Positions 32,823 through 44,516 of a stretch of 64,000 bases of DNA are shown here, piece after piece. The notes below the pieces were generated by a model that worked only from the letters and a program-made list of their open reading frames with translations, was not told where the DNA came from and searched no databases. Source of the DNA: Apodospora peruviana (taxonomy: Eukaryota; Ascomycota; Sordariomycetes; Sordariales; Lasiosphaeriaceae); NCBI GenBank assembly GCA_033439685.1, contig JAUEDM010000004.1, positions 2,666,001 to 2,730,000 on the forward strand, written 5' to 3'. Numbering within the stretch: position 1 is the stretch's first letter; each line of letters begins with the position of its first letter. The translations under genes and the position numbers were made by a program.

Positions 32823-33515
32823 CCAACTATCAGAGAATGGAGAAAAAGGATGTTGGAAATATCAAGATACATAGGGTATATATATACAGGTTAAAAACAA
32901 GCACTTTGTTGAACTGGAGAAATAAATCATTTAGATAATACATCACCTATACACATCATTGCATCTATTCTATCAATATGTAAACAAAGTAGAAATACAT
33001 CACTATTAAAGGAAATTTAGGATACGGCGCAGCTGCTGGGGAATGTGGGCGAAATCTTCACGGACACTGTTCCGTGAAGAGATGGCATCGAATGGCGTCG
33101 ACACATACCTGTGCCATCGAAGCCCCATGGTCTCTTTTTCGGGAGACTCGGCGCTGCTCGCAAAGAGCCACCTATCCGAGTTGAGTGTACTGGCGAAACA
33201 CAGACTGGTTTATATATAACGCTATACCCGAGTCACTCCGTAGTTGTAGATAGGGCTTTTCCGGTCGTAACCCGGACTGCCGGAAGAGGCTGGGGGTGGC
33301 GAGAGAGAGCTTTAGTGTTCAACTGACTGGTCCTTAGGTTGGGACGATGGCAGAACAAGCTTGCACCGGATTCAATCCCGGTACTTGACTAGTCAGTTAG
33401 ATACTCGACTGATCACACATTTTCTACCCAAAATATATCCCAATCCCAAATCTACCAACGTCTCTCTACCGCTCCTAGCAGCAGCTAACAACTCGACAAT
33501 CCACCCTCCTATACT
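32823..33515. other. Intergenic, with a small hairpin
   Basis: AT-rich 3' flank of the DUF218 gene, then a moderately GC stretch without genes. Near 33317-33400 a 12-base inverted repeat (AACTGACTGGTC/GACTAGTCAGTT, one wobble) encloses about 60 bases, including GGATTCAATCC, which looks like a tRNA B-box, but no cloverleaf forms. Confidence 0.35.
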
Positions 33516-34822
33516 ATGGCTGATTTCAATACGATGCGTCACTTCGCAAACGAGATCACTCCTCCGAGGGAGCCAGTGGAAGATTATATTACTGAGGTGG
33601 GCACGCGCTGTGCCCTTTTTGACGAACTTCGAGCGCTTTGCAAGCAACATATCAGAACACCGGTGCATGAGACAGTGATGAATGCAACCGTATCCGCCGC
33701 GTTTATGATCGCACCCATCTCGGAACATCGCGATTATCTGCAGGCGCCCGCAATTCTCGGGTGACGGTGTTTTTCATTATGGGCAGTCTCGCGGGCGCAG
33801 CGTTATGCAATTAGGGCTTGTAGGTTACTATTTCCCCCTTATTAGCTTTCTTACCAATACTAACTAATATAGATGTTCCCAAATCCCGTTCTCCGGAGGC
33901 GTCGGCCCGTCCGCCGTTTGGAGCGATACCGACGGTAATTCTCAACGAACCTGGAATGGATGTCCCTTCTGGCTCGGTAACAAGAAGCGGGTTCTCAAAG
34001 CGCGTATGTTTTTGGATGTTATATTATCAGATAATATACCAATGAGGGTTTAGGTAAAGGATCGCGATGGACACATCTGTGTGTTTTCTGGAATGTCGGA
34101 TCCCGAGGCGGGGCATATTTTCCCATTTGCGACGAGTCGCAATAAGAATTTGCAGCATCTTAACGAGCTGCTCAAGTGTCTTTAGGGTCCCGAGAAGTCC
34201 ATGGCATGGCGCAGAGAGTTTGAGGACGCAAGCATCACCCAGTCTGCTCGGAACAGCTTATCCATAGCCACCAGATTCATTTCTTGTTCGACAACACACG
34301 CTTCCCACTCAAGCCTCTCAGGGAAACGCCAGAAGGAGTCGTCGTCCAGTGGCATTGGTTAAAGAGAAGCATCTTGAAGCCACTTACCTATATTCACTCA
34401 GATTCCAACATCCTTCACCAGGCTGGGGTGATGGCTCAGAGCTGGGGTGACAATTTAGCACACCGGGAGAGTGGTGTGAGGATCCGGACCGGCAGACATT
34501 CCTCCTCCGAGCAGACAAGCCTGAGGACAAGCCCAGCTGGGATCTCCTCGAGATGCGCTGGCATCTCCTACGGGTTGCGGCCATCTGTGGAGCAGCCGGT
34601 GTTACCGGCAAGTATTATGGCTACGACGGCCCGGACGAGCGTGGCTACGATGAAGCCGTGGCCGCGAAACAGCGTGCCATCCTGGCCGAATACGAGAAGT
34701 TGAAAGGCAAAGTTGGGGTGGTGGTCGACAAGGGTGAGACTAAACTGGCCAATACACCGAGTAGCTCCGACAGTGAGAGCAGCGGGGACGATGGTGGACC
34801 TGGCGAATGGCGGCGGCGGTAG
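33516..34822 (+). pseudogene. HNH-endonuclease-domain protein, decayed
   Basis: An ATG at 33516 opens a plausible N-terminus (MADFNTMRHFANEITPPREP). The coding sense then changes frame at about 33755. A normal intron follows (33820-about 33871, GTAGGT with ACTAAC branch). After a second intron ending at 34053, the HNH core appears: RDGHICVFSGMSDPEAGHIF. An in-frame TAG (34183) stands where relatives have Trp in a WGPEKS-like motif, and two further frame changes follow near 34265 and 34460-34540. The last segment (LLRVAAICGAAGV...) is open to 34822. Fungi carry many HNH proteins of this type with unknown function. With at least three frameshifts and one stop, no full product can be made. Confidence 0.65.
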
Positions 34823-34831
34823 TGATGCTTA

Positions 34832-35055
34832 CCCATTCCATGGTAAATAGTAGCCATCGGGTACTTTATAGAACCCTGTAGATTGCTTGTCCGTGACATC
34901 TTTCGCGATTGGCTGCTAGGGCCTGATAGGGTAGTTACAAGGAATATTTACTGCTTAAAATGAGTATTATTTCCAAGATGGACTAGGAGCCCTGAAAAGT
35001 CATGAACTGGGTCACTTGTAAGTCCTCGATGGCTACTATTTACCGTGGAATGGTG
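34832..35055. mobile_element. MITE-like element, copy 2
   Basis: 224 bp, same family as the copy at 4852-5070, with matching terminal inverted repeats (CCATTCCA(T/C)GGTAAATAGT... at left, its reverse complement at right) and related internal sequence, e.g. CCTGAAAAGTCA(C/T)GA. Flanked by TA on both sides (34830-34831, 35056-35057). It sits ten bases after the stop of the HNH pseudogene. Confidence 0.8.
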
Positions 35056-35057
35056 TA

Positions 35058-35281
35058 GAGGGCATTCCCCCCCCCCTCCTCGGGATCAAGCAGCTACAAG
35101 AACAGGGAAAGACGGGGAAAGCCTGGAGCTAACATCATCCAACCTTAAGGCTGGGACTGTTGATGTGATTATCGAGGAGAAATGGAATCAGAGAATTCGC
35201 ACTGGGTTGAGGAGCTTGAGGCCGAAGATGTCAGCAATCGACATTTTTAGTAGTATTCGGAGCAAGTCGTCCAAGAAATAG
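35058..35281 (+). other. Coding-like fragment beyond the MITE
   Basis: This open stretch, ending with a stop at 35279-35281, encodes a charged peptide (LKAGTVDVIIEEKWNQRIRT and a Lys/Ser-rich end) that looks more protein-like than chance. It lies directly after the MITE, on the same strand as the HNH pseudogene, and may be a remnant of its 3' end or of another gene. No domain recognised and no own ATG context. Confidence 0.25.
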
Positions 35282-36522
35282 AAGCGTGTTTCACTTGATA
35301 TGAACGCTGGCGGGCGTATGGCAGATAACTGAGAGTTAATGTGTACCGAGTACAGAGTAGTACCCTTCAACCACCGGTCTCTTCCAAGGCGTAGTAGCAT
35401 CTTGGCTTGTTGTCTGTCTGGTCCTGAACCGTGAGACGTCGAGTCCGTCGGTTGTTGGTCGGCTGTTGAACCGCAGCAATTCGATGGATTAATATCGCCA
35501 CCCTTTCTGGGTGGACTGGTCGGTGGGTGGTTTGACTCGCAGAAAACATGGACGCTGCGTGTTGAAGGGCCATGGTGATTGCGCAATCTAATCCAAGCTC
35601 AAGAACAACACGTGTTGATGCAGTGGTGGTTGATGAGGAGCGGCGCGTCGGATGTCGTGCTGCAGGAAAGATGGTTGGCCGGTTGCCGGCGGCAGGGATG
35701 CTGTAACCGGCCGAGATTGCGGAGAAAATGCCCCTGTAAGGAGCTAAGATAGCGGGTAATTGCGGCCCGCGGCGAATGGCATGGCGCTTGGTTGTTCCTG
35801 CAGCAGCGGCGATCATCCCACAAGCCACGGTGGAGGACGATGAAAGCCGATGCCCGGCCTGGCTTTATTTCTCCCAAACACCAACTCTCAAGTCTCAACA
35901 AATATTCATCCTCACTGTCTAAAAAGATTCAACGGATATATCTATTCTTGTTTCTGGCTCTGGCAAACACGTGCAGCTTCACAGCGTGACATGGCAACGC
36001 ATGTTCTGAGGTGATTACAAACATGCCATTCCAATTACACCACCTCGCTGTCGTGCAGCATACCAACCACTTCCTATGAACCACCCCAGCCAGTGGTCAT
36101 ACATAGGAATGACATCGCGGTGTCACGCCGTCACAAACCCAAGAGGGATAGCTGGTCTTAACTGTCTCTGGTCAATGGTAACAACCCCAACGACAACGTG
36201 GAGTTCAAGCGACGGGCGATATTGGACAACCACCCACGCGACATGGCCACACGACACTTTGATCATCAACTGCGGTGCAGCGTAGCCACGGACCCGGATC
36301 CTTCAACAAGATCGGCAGATGCAGATGGTACATATCTGTACCACGTTACAGCCGCTGCAGGCGGATATTCAGGGGTCCCACGCGCTATTGGTGTTGCGGG
36401 TGAATTCCATCCATTCTCGCGTTTATAATATCCATCAAATGGCCCATTTCGGGCTTGCAAGTGCCAGGACTCCTACTTCTCCTCATCCCAACGGTCCCCC
36501 ACACTCTTTTATTGCCGTGTCG
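35282..36522. other. Intergenic upstream of the GH92 gene
   Basis: No supported gene. Open frames at 35367-35828 (minus) have biased composition and no ATG start. The right end is the GH92 promoter; its frame is open upstream of the chosen start back to 36319. Confidence 0.4.
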
Positions 36523-39246
36523 ATGGCGCTTTTCTTCACTTTGTGTTGCCTTGGTCTCTCGAGCAAAGTGCTCGCCCAGGACACTTTTGACCCCCTCGAC
36601 TATGTCGAGCCCTTGATTGGCGCCAGTAACGGAGGCAACGTCTTCCCCGGTGCCTCCCTGCCCTACGGCATGGCAAAGGCGGTTGCTGATACTAACAGTG
36701 GCAGCAACCAGGGCGGCTTCACCTTGGACGGGGCAGCCGTCACCGGCTTCAGCATGATGCACGACAGCGGCACTGGCGGAAGCCCCAGCCTGGGAAACTT
36801 CCCTCTGTTCCCTTACACCAACTGCCCGAGCTCCGACATCGACCAATGTGCATTTCCAAAGAAGACGCGCGCCAGATATGGGGGCTTCAGCAACGGCAGT
36901 GTGGTCGCGAAGCCGGGAATGTTTGGCATCACGTTGAACAGCAGCATCCAAGCGGAGATGACCGTCACGCAGCACGCAGCGCTATTCAGGTTTACATTTC
37001 CTTCAGTTGGCACAGATGGACAACCCGCCCAGCCACTGATTTTGCAGGACCTGTCCGATCTGTCAGACTCTAGGCAAGACAACGGTACCGTGTCGGTCGA
37101 TGCCACGACCGGCAGGATTACCGGAAGTGCACGCTTTGTCTCGAGCTTTTCCGCTGGCAGCTATGTGCTGTATTTCTGCACCGACTTCAAGGGTGGCGAG
37201 ATCTTGGACAACGGAATTTTTGTGAACAGCAGAGCTAGTGCGGGCGTGAAGAACCTGACGGTATCCAGGTCGATCAATGGTTATCCGCTTCCTGGTGGTG
37301 CCTTTGTCAGGTTCAAGTCAGGGGCCGAGCCGATTCTGGTGCGGACAGCAACAAGCTTCATCAGCGTATCACAATCATGCTCTCATGCCGAGAGCGAGAT
37401 TCCCAGCTTTGACTTCAGGGGCGTGTCCGATGCTGCAACAGCAGCCTGGAGGGCGAAGCTGAGTCCGATCAAGGTGTCGACCAACGGGATTAACAAGTCC
37501 ATCGTGACAAACTTCTACAGCGGCATCTATCGAACCTTTATCAACCCGCAAAACTACACTGGAGAGAATCCGCTGTGGTCGAGCAGTGAGCCGTACTTTG
37601 ACTCGTTCTACTGGTACGGTGGCGAACTCAGATCTGTTCATAGTGGGAGCTAACATATAACAGCATCTGGGACTTGTTTCGGTCGCAGCTGCCGTTTCTC
37701 ACTATCGTGGACCCTACAACGGTCGAGCAAATGATTCGCTCACTTATTGACACGTATCGGCACGTAGGGTGGTTGCCCGACTGCAGAATGAGCTTGAACA
37801 AAGGCTACACACAAGTAAACCAACCCCCAGCTTCGCCAACAGGGGCTATTGGTCTAACCTGACATATCCAGGGCGGTTCCAATGCCGACGTTGTACTGGC
37901 GGATGGGTATCTTAAAGGACTAAACGGTGGTATAAACGTGAGTCTTTTCCATCCCATCGCTCTGTCCCCCGAAAGTCAAATCTAATATTCTCCAAAGTGG
38001 GAAGATGGGTACGCTGCAGTCGTCAAGGATGCCGAAGTCGAGCCCTTCGACTGGTGCTGCGAAGGCCGAGGCGGGCTGGACAGCTGGAAATCCCTTGGTT
38101 ACATCCCAGTCCAAGACTTCGACTACAAGGGCTTCGGCACCATGACGCGGAGCATCTCGCGCACGCTAGAGTACTCGTACAACGACTTCTGCATCGCCCA
38201 GATGGCCGGGGCAATGGGTAAGACGGCCGACCAGGAGAAGTACATTGAGTCCAGCGGCAACTGGCAGAACCTGTACAAAGCCGACCAGACTTCCCTCTGG
38301 TGGAACGGCACCGACACGGGCTTCGTCGGCTTCTTTGAGCCGCGGTTCCTGAACAAGACCTGGGGCTACCAGAATCCCCTCAACTGCTCCAACCTCGACG
38401 AGGTCAGCGTCTGCTCGCTCCAGAACAGCGGCCGAGAGACGTTCGAAAGTAGCATCTGGGAATACGGCTTGTACGTTTCTCCCTAGACCCCAAATTAATC
38501 CCAATGCATGCATAACCTAGCTAACTCACTGTTGCAAAAGCTTCGTCCCCCACGACCAAGCAACCCTACTGACACTCTACGGCGGACCCGACGCCTTCGT
38601 CCGCCGCCTCGACTACCTCCACGACCACAACATAACCTACATCGGCAACGAGCCCGCCTTTTTAACAGTGTTCCAGTACCACTACGCGGCTCGCCCGGCC
38701 CTATCCGCCAAGCGCAGCCACTTCTACATCCCCCAATTCTTCTCCACGACCCCCGACGGCCTGCCGGGGAACGACGACTCCGGAGCGATGGGCTCCTTCG
38801 TCGCCTTCTCCATGATGGGCTTCTTCCCCAACCCGGGGCAAAACGTCTACCTCATCACGCCGCCCTATTTCGAGCACGTCAACATCACTCACCCACTGAC
38901 CGGCAAGACCGCCTCCGTCACCAACGTCAACTTCGACCCGACTTACTCTAATATCTACATACAAAGCGCCACGCTCGACGGCGCGCCATACACCAAGAGC
39001 TGGATCGACCACAGCTTTTTTACCGAGGGGAAACAGCTGGTCCTGACGCTTGGGCGCAACGAGAGCGCCACGTGGGGAAGGAGCGTCGCGGACTTGCCGC
39101 CCAGTCTGGGCACGTACGCCGGGTTCAATGGAACGTACTCGGGGAAACGGATGATGGGTGCCAGGGGTGTAAGGAGTGGTAGTAGTTCTGGTGGGTCGTA
39201 TAAAGCTGGGTTCGGGGTCCTGGATGGAGATAACTGGAAGATTTAA
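36523..39246 (+). CDS. Secreted GH92 alpha-mannosidase
   Basis: Five exons (36523-37613, 37664-37814, 37872-37937, 37998-38470, 38541-39246) give 828 aa; all introns are GT-AG. The ATG at 36523 gives the signal peptide MALFFTLCCLGLSSKVLAQ; an upstream in-frame ATG (36439) would bury it. GH92 enzymes are calcium-dependent exo-alpha-mannosidases acting on N-glycan or fungal mannan side chains. Family landmarks are present: YVEPLIGASNGGNVFPGASLPYGM near the N-terminus in two parts, FYCIWDLFRSQLP across intron 1, GGSNADVVLADGY, E631 in the GNEP motif (likely acid) and D672/D673 in NDDSGAMGSF (likely base region). Many NxS/T sites agree with secretion. Linkage preference cannot be told. Confidence 0.92.
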
Positions 39247-39745
39247 GGAGCAACATACATCACATTGCTTGTTTCTGGTACTGGTATACATACGATCGCG
39301 TATAGAAATGGCGGATTTGGTATCAAAACTCACACAAATTGCGTGGTATCCTAGAGTCTGGAGATGATTTGTTTGGTATAAACTGTAAACTGCTCTGTGT
39401 CGGTTCTCAAGTACTGTTAATGGTCTTCTAATTCGACAACCATCCATTACAATATTGTAAAGCAATAGCAAAGTACGCCGGTGAGGTATCATGATAAGCT
39501 TCGACTCCAGCAACGCCTTGCCTAATCCCAGCCATTACACCCATACTCTTTGAGCCCATAGTATCATGCCGACCACTTCCCGGGTCAGCATCCACACAAA
39601 TCCCGACTATCACCTCGACACCTCTCAGTACTGCGCGTGCCAGGACAGAAAGTATCAAGTGGACAATCTACCCTCAAAGATACAACAGATAAGTCTCATA
39701 GTGATCGTTGCACCGCCAATCCAAGTCTGTTTGCACAGCAAATTC
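39247..39745. other. Convergent intergenic region
   Basis: Between the tail-to-tail GH92 and F-box-like genes; 3' UTRs presumably lie here. Nothing else seen. Confidence 0.45.
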
Positions 39746-41215
39746 CTAGTGGCCATTAGCCATCCCAGCCATAGGATCGTGAATTTCTCCACATCTATCA
39801 CACACCAAGCCATCGACGTCGTGAACATCGTATTCGTCGGAGTACTGCCAGTGGCTCATCGGCTCGCCCAAGGTGCGATCAAATTCGACCCACTCGCGCT
39901 CCTCTGAATCGCGAGTAAGAGGAACGCGTTTCCAAATGGTCTGGCGTCGCTTCCAGATAGATTCGGGGTGGCCCTCCTCCTCCGGGGCAGCTGGCATCTC
40001 AGGAAGATCATCAATGTCACGGTGATGGTCGAGATATCCGGGTGGAAAGTTGCTACTGCTAGTGGAGGAATCCGAGGCAGCATGCTCATAAGCCAGAGTC
40101 TTCCAGGCGCGGATAGCCTTCGGTGACACCGGGCCATCTGGAATGGGGCGAAGCTGACTGCTGGAAACGACAAAAGCGTCATTACATTTGACTAGGAGCC
40201 CATCATCCCTGACCATTCCAGACAGATCGGCCAATGCCTTGAGACCGACCTCGCAGGTGGGGAGGCCCGTAACCATCAGTTCATTGAGTGTGCAGCCTAG
40301 GTCGTGGACTGCCAATCGGTGAAGCTCCATGTCGGGAAAGGAAAGGAAGTTGAAGGGGAAATTGATGAAGTCGATCCTCATCGACTCCAAACCGGGCAGC
40401 AGAGCAGGGCGTGGTTGCTTCTTGTTGTGATCTGGGTCAAATGGTGGGCGCAGAGCATCAAGGAAGTCCGAGGTCTGGCTCCACGTGTAACTGCGGAATC
40501 CTTTGCGGGACAGGTTCTGCGGCTTGGGGCGAAGAGTGACCCTGAGCTTCATGCCGTGACGACCACCGTTTGCAGACGGGTAATGAGGGACAGTGTGATT
40601 GCGCTTCACCTCGTCGTAGTACTTGGCAATGATGCGAAGGTTGATTTGCTTGACGTTCTTCCGCATTTCGAAATCCAGGTTGCAGAAATCCCGCAGCACA
40701 TGAGGGCTGGTGAAGACGAAGGTGTTGTTGCTCCACAGAAATCGCGTGCCTTCGTGCAGATATGCCTTGCAAGTCGCGAGGAAACCAATGGCGATCTGGT
40801 TGTCTCGCTTCTTCTCTGCGGCCGTCATGTTCTCCCAATTCACCTTGGCAAGCGGGTCGATGATGGGGTGTTTGCTTGTCATGGCATACTCCAGGATATG
40901 GAGTTGAATCTCGACGGGCAGAGTGGGTATTCGGGTGTGAGCGATGGACGATCTCGGGCTCCCTGACGAACGAGTCTTCCGGGCCTTGTTATATGAAGTC
41001 GAAGACCAGTTGCCAGTTCCGGGCATCGTGTTCTCGGAGTCGAAAGTGAGGGCAGGGGACCATGATATTCCATTCTCCCGCAGGAGTTTTTTCAGTGCCA
41101 TGATCTCATCTTCCATAGCTTTGTTCTTGATTCGAAGTGGGTTGTTGAAGTAGGCCTCGGCCTGATCGAGTTGGTCGCGCTCCTCGAAGGGGAAGCGGTT
41201 GCCGAGGTGCGCCAT
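39746..41215 (-). CDS. F-box-like hypothetical protein
   Basis: Intronless, 489 aa, from MAHLGNRFPFEERDQLDQAE. A short coiled-coil-like segment (residues 15-45) precedes a Ser-rich linker. Residues about 96-115 (RIPTLPVEIQLHILEYAM) match the start of an F-box (LPxEIxxxIL), followed by LATCKAYLHEGTRFLWSNN, as in many fungal F-box or F-box-derived proteins. No LRR or WD repeats are evident. The C-terminus ends with a CDRCGEIH motif, perhaps half of a zinc site. If a true F-box, it would recruit Skp1 and act in SCF ubiquitin ligases, but the match is weak and the substrate region unknown. Confidence 0.7.
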   Translation of the reverse strand: MAHLGNRFPFEERDQLDQAEAYFNNPLRIKNKAMEDEIMALKKLLRENGISWSPALTFDSENTMPGTGNWSSTSYNKARKTRSSGSPRSSIAHTRIPTLPVEIQLHILEYAMTSKHPIIDPLAKVNWENMTAAEKKRDNQIAIGFLATCKAYLHEGTRFLWSNNTFVFTSPHVLRDFCNLDFEMRKNVKQINLRIIAKYYDEVKRNHTVPHYPSANGGRHGMKLRVTLRPKPQNLSRKGFRSYTWSQTSDFLDALRPPFDPDHNKKQPRPALLPGLESMRIDFINFPFNFLSFPDMELHRLAVHDLGCTLNELMVTGLPTCEVGLKALADLSGMVRDDGLLVKCNDAFVVSSSQLRPIPDGPVSPKAIRAWKTLAYEHAASDSSTSSSNFPPGYLDHHRDIDDLPEMPAAPEEEGHPESIWKRRQTIWKRVPLTRDSEEREWVEFDRTLGEPMSHWQYSDEYDVHDVDGLVCDRCGEIHDPMAGMANGH

Positions 41216-41902
41216 CTTTTAAGTTTCTCACAATAATTCCGTACGCGCTTTCAAAGTTATTCCGAACTGGTGTGGCGGCAGTGATCTCGCGAGAAGCTCG
41301 CAATGGAACCAAAAAGGTATGTGCCCGGTGACGTGGAAACTGTTGAGGCGACGCAAAAGGACACGGTAGGATGGAGACGGAAGGAAAATGTGAAGGGAGG
41401 TTTAAGTAAGTTTTAGCGGACCAAACTGCATTGATAAACTTAAAAAGTGATTGGGGTTTGAGGGGAACAGCTTCCAACAGCCGTCGCGTTCTTTCCATCC
41501 CAATTGCCATTGCCCAACGGCCAGCTTGGACTCACCCAATCGGGAAGTTACAGAAGCACCCATGGCACCCTAATAGCACCTGCACCACAGCAGCGCACTT
41601 GCCGGTATGAAAGTTTTCCTATATGTTAGTATGGAGCGATTTCATGTGTTTCTCCTTCCCCCCGATGTCCTGCAGCTACCTTATGTAGGTATGGATTAGG
41701 TTGTATGGGAGGCGCTTCCTGTACTGTGTTCAACTTTCAAGCCTCCGACTCCGGATGATAACCAGAGAAGGAAAGCTGCTCAATCTGTGTGCACTTTACC
41801 ACGTCAAGTTTCCCTCCCTGCGAATAGACAGCAAGGACGCCAGTCTAAAGCTTAAACTGGCATTCCGTTCATGTGTTTTATGGATGTCATGTAACTACTT
41901 TT

Positions 41903-41916
41903 GATCGATCTGGATC
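41903..41916. promoter_or_regulatory. GATC cluster, possible White-collar light-response element
   Basis: GATCGATC followed two bases later by GATC, with another GATC at 41936, about 500 bp upstream of the bli-3 ATG. In Neurospora the white-collar complex binds GATC/GATCGA-containing sites, and bli-3 there is a classic blue-light-induced gene. The link here is inference from motif plus gene identity. Confidence 0.35.
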
Positions 41917-42302
41917 AAAAACCCCGTTTCGTCGAGATCGGACCCGCCTCGGGACCGGCCACTCAAAGTGAGAGTGCTGACGTCAGTGATCGCAGAACAA
42001 TCAACCGACGATTATACACTACGGAAGTCGAAGTGTAAGTAGAAGATACACATGCGGCTACCACGTGTACGCATCCGTACATTGCACCACCTAAAATCCC
42101 CCTCGATGATGGCATGGCTGTTTGAAGAGGGAAACGGTCATGGACCCTTATTAATGAGCTTTACATCATACTCCTGATTACAGCTGCAAGTGATGTTGGA
42201 CTCTTATATCGGACGGAAGCCACGAGGGTGAAAGAAAGCTTTTGTTCTCCGATTTCATTCATCAAATGAAACTTATCTTGCCAAAGAGTTGACCTTTTTG
42301 CA

Positions 42303-42372
42303 ACTCTCTCACTCCAAGAACTCTCCCACTCCAAGAACTCTCCCACTCCAAGAACTCTCCCACTTCGCCAGA
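42303..42372 (+). repeat. 17-bp tandem repeat in bli-3 5' leader
   Basis: About four copies of ACTCTCCCACTCCAAGA; the first has one substitution and the last is diverged. The array lies 57-126 bp upstream of the bli-3 start codon, where fungal leaders are usually pyrimidine-rich, so it may be transcribed. Confidence 0.7.
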
Positions 42373-42428
42373 AACTCAACACACCACCATTGTCGTTCGT
42401 ATACAGACAATCACGTCCAAAAGCAGCC

Positions 42429-43117
42429 ATGACTGGAAGCGAATTCTCCAATGCGAACACCGGCGGCAAGCCTGCCGACCCGTACAAGAAGGCAAACATG
42501 GAGACCGATGTCTCGTTGGCTCAGAAGATTGACGACCTCAGCGACTTCATGACCAACTGCAAGTTCTGCATGATGACCACCCACGACGCCAAATCTGGCC
42601 AGCTTACGTCTCGCTGCATGGCTCTGGCCGCCAAGGTATGCTCACTTCCTCCCCACTTCACCACACCATGACAGCCTGCCTGACAATTGTCCTTCAGGAA
42701 ACCGGTGGCATTGACCTCCTCTTCCATACCAACACCGAGTCTGGCAAGACAGACGAGCTCCACTCAGACGCCAATATCAACATCTCCTTCCTCAACATGT
42801 CGGGCGAGTGGGCCTCGGTCAGCGGCAAGGCCAGCATCGTCACCGACCGCGACCTCGTCAGAAAGCACTACAGCCCCCAGCTCAAGGCGTGGCTGGGAGA
42901 TCTTGGTGACGGCAAGCATGATGGTGGACCGGAGGACCCCCGGATTGGCATCATCCGTGTCCTGATGACGACGGCCCATTACGCCATCTCGCAGAAGAAC
43001 ATTATCGGCCGGGCCACTGAGATCGCCCAGGGTGCCGTTACCGGCAAGCCGGCTGTCGTGAACAAGCTACGGGAGATCAGCGAGAGCGAGGTCAACGAGT
43101 GGAGATCGTCGCACTAG
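42429..43117 (+). CDS. bli-3: BLI-3-like FMN-binding split-barrel (PNPOx-type) protein
   Basis: Two exons (42429-42635, 42698-43117), 208 aa. It strongly resembles Neurospora BLI-3, a blue-light-inducible protein of the pyridoxamine-phosphate-oxidase-like family. Blocks include KIDDLSDFMTNCKFCMMTT, LTSRCMALAAKETGGIDLLF across the intron, HTNTESGKTDELHSD, and GDGKHDGGPEDPRIGIIRV. Such proteins bind flavin in a split beta-barrel; the enzymatic reaction of BLI-3 is not established. No targeting signal, so cytosolic. An in-frame non-ATG extension upstream is ignored; the ATG at 42429 matches the family start. Tail-to-tail with DPH5. Confidence 0.92.
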
Positions 43118-43266
43118 GAGGAGACGTATGGTCCGAGGGGGCATGTCAACAAGCCAAATTGACACAAGCAAGCGTCGTTTGACCGTTGCCGTTAAGACAG
43201 AAAACAAGAGATTTTGGGCCTTGGAAGGTAAAGCAGAAAATAATCTAAGTCAATAAATTGCAGCTT

Positions 43267-44213
43267 TCACTGCTTACCATAATCCGCCTTCCATATCCTG
43301 TCCCAAGTCTCCTTGTTAACAGCGAACTCACGAACGTATTCGTGCTCCAGCTCATGTGTTCTCGTCCCCAAAAGAACCATACTGTGAAGTGGTGGGCCAA
43401 GTGCATCGTCCGAATCGCACAGTTCCTTCAATGTGCCAGCGACGAACTTTTCAGTTTTTCCACCAACCCGTGCCGCTCCGATAGCCAGACTATCAGGTCC
43501 ATACACGCCTTCCCCCTTTTCCTCTTCAATCTCAAGCATCTGGCTCGCACACGTGCCAACCGTCATGTACCTGGGCGGCTCGAAAATCTTTCTCCCCCTG
43601 GCCAGGTTCTCCAAGCTCTGCTCCTTGACCTTGATATCCAACAGAACCAAAGTATGCAGCCCTATCGACCTGTTCTCCTTGATACGGTCGTAGAAGCTCG
43701 CCGGCCGCCAGTTGTCGGTGAAGAAGACCATGCTGACCGTCTGACCAAAGTTGTACAGCTGTAAGCCAGCCGCGCCGATGCCCGACATGATGGACGCGTT
43801 CGGCACCGATTTCACGGCGATCCCGAGCTCGCGGGCGCGGATGACGAGATCGGTGTGCGTCGTGGCGCCGAAGGGATCACCGACGACGAGGAAAGCGACA
43901 TCGACCTTGTCGGCGTCGCGCAGGATCTCGTCACTGTTGGACTCGACCATCTCACGGTCGGCGACGACTATGGATCGTCCATAGTAGGATTCCTACTTCT
44001 TTCGCATTAGCTGGTTAGCTGGTCGTGTTGCAGAAAAGATGCGGCATTTGGGGAGGTAAGATAGGTGGTGTGGCGTACGAGGACGGACTGATCCACGAGG
44101 AGGATGCTGGTGTAGGCTTCCAGGTACACACGGGACGCCTTTTTGACAATCTCGAGACCTTTGATGGTGATGTCTGTCTCGTCGGACAAGCCGAGGCCGA
44201 CTAGGTATAGCAT
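43267..44213 (-). CDS. DPH5: Diphthine methyl ester synthase
   Basis: Two exons (44213-44079, 43992-43267) encode 286 aa, the normal length. DPH5 is the SAM-dependent methyltransferase that methylates the modified histidine of elongation factor 2 in the second step of diphthamide synthesis, in the cytosol. The start MLYLVGLGLSDETDITIKGL, the SAM-binding GDPFGATTHTDL loop, and SIMSGIGAAGLQLYNFG are the family's hallmark blocks. The intron (44078-43993) is GT-AG and falls just before ESYYGRSIVVADREMVE. It is divergent from the Snu23 gene, with only 303 bp between start codons, and convergent with bli-3. Confidence 0.95.
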
Positions 44214-44516
44214 CTTGGGCGGTAGAGAAGTTGGGTCAGGGTAGATTCCTTTTAGGTTGAACCAGGAGAGGAAATTTGATGCCCCGCGAAGACGATAAAG
44301 CTAGGCCGATACCCCCGCCAAAACTGCCCCTCCATTACGAGGTTGTTGAGAAGCCCCACTAAAATCTTTAATTGCTGCGCGTTCCCCAGCGCGTTGAGCT
44401 TCATGTCTCCAAGTTCAATCGTCATCGGCAGAATTGCGCTTGGTCAGGCACATATCATTGACGTACCTCAGTCGATCGTCCAAACTCCCACAACACAGAG
44501 TGCATCAGTTGTCAAG

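Larger units (their letters stand above)
41216..42428. other. Intergenic, divergent promoters of F-box-like and bli-3 genes
   Basis: No gene. Contains the GATC cluster at 41903-41916 and the 17-bp repeat at 42303-42372, listed separately. Confidence 0.45.

Noticed and set aside
33317..33400. Hairpin with a tRNA B-box-like string
   Set aside because: No acceptor, D-arm and T-arm arrangement can be made; the B-box match alone is too weak.
35367..35828. 153-residue minus-strand frame
   Set aside because: No ATG start, biased Ala/Thr/Arg composition, no motif, no supporting splice structure.
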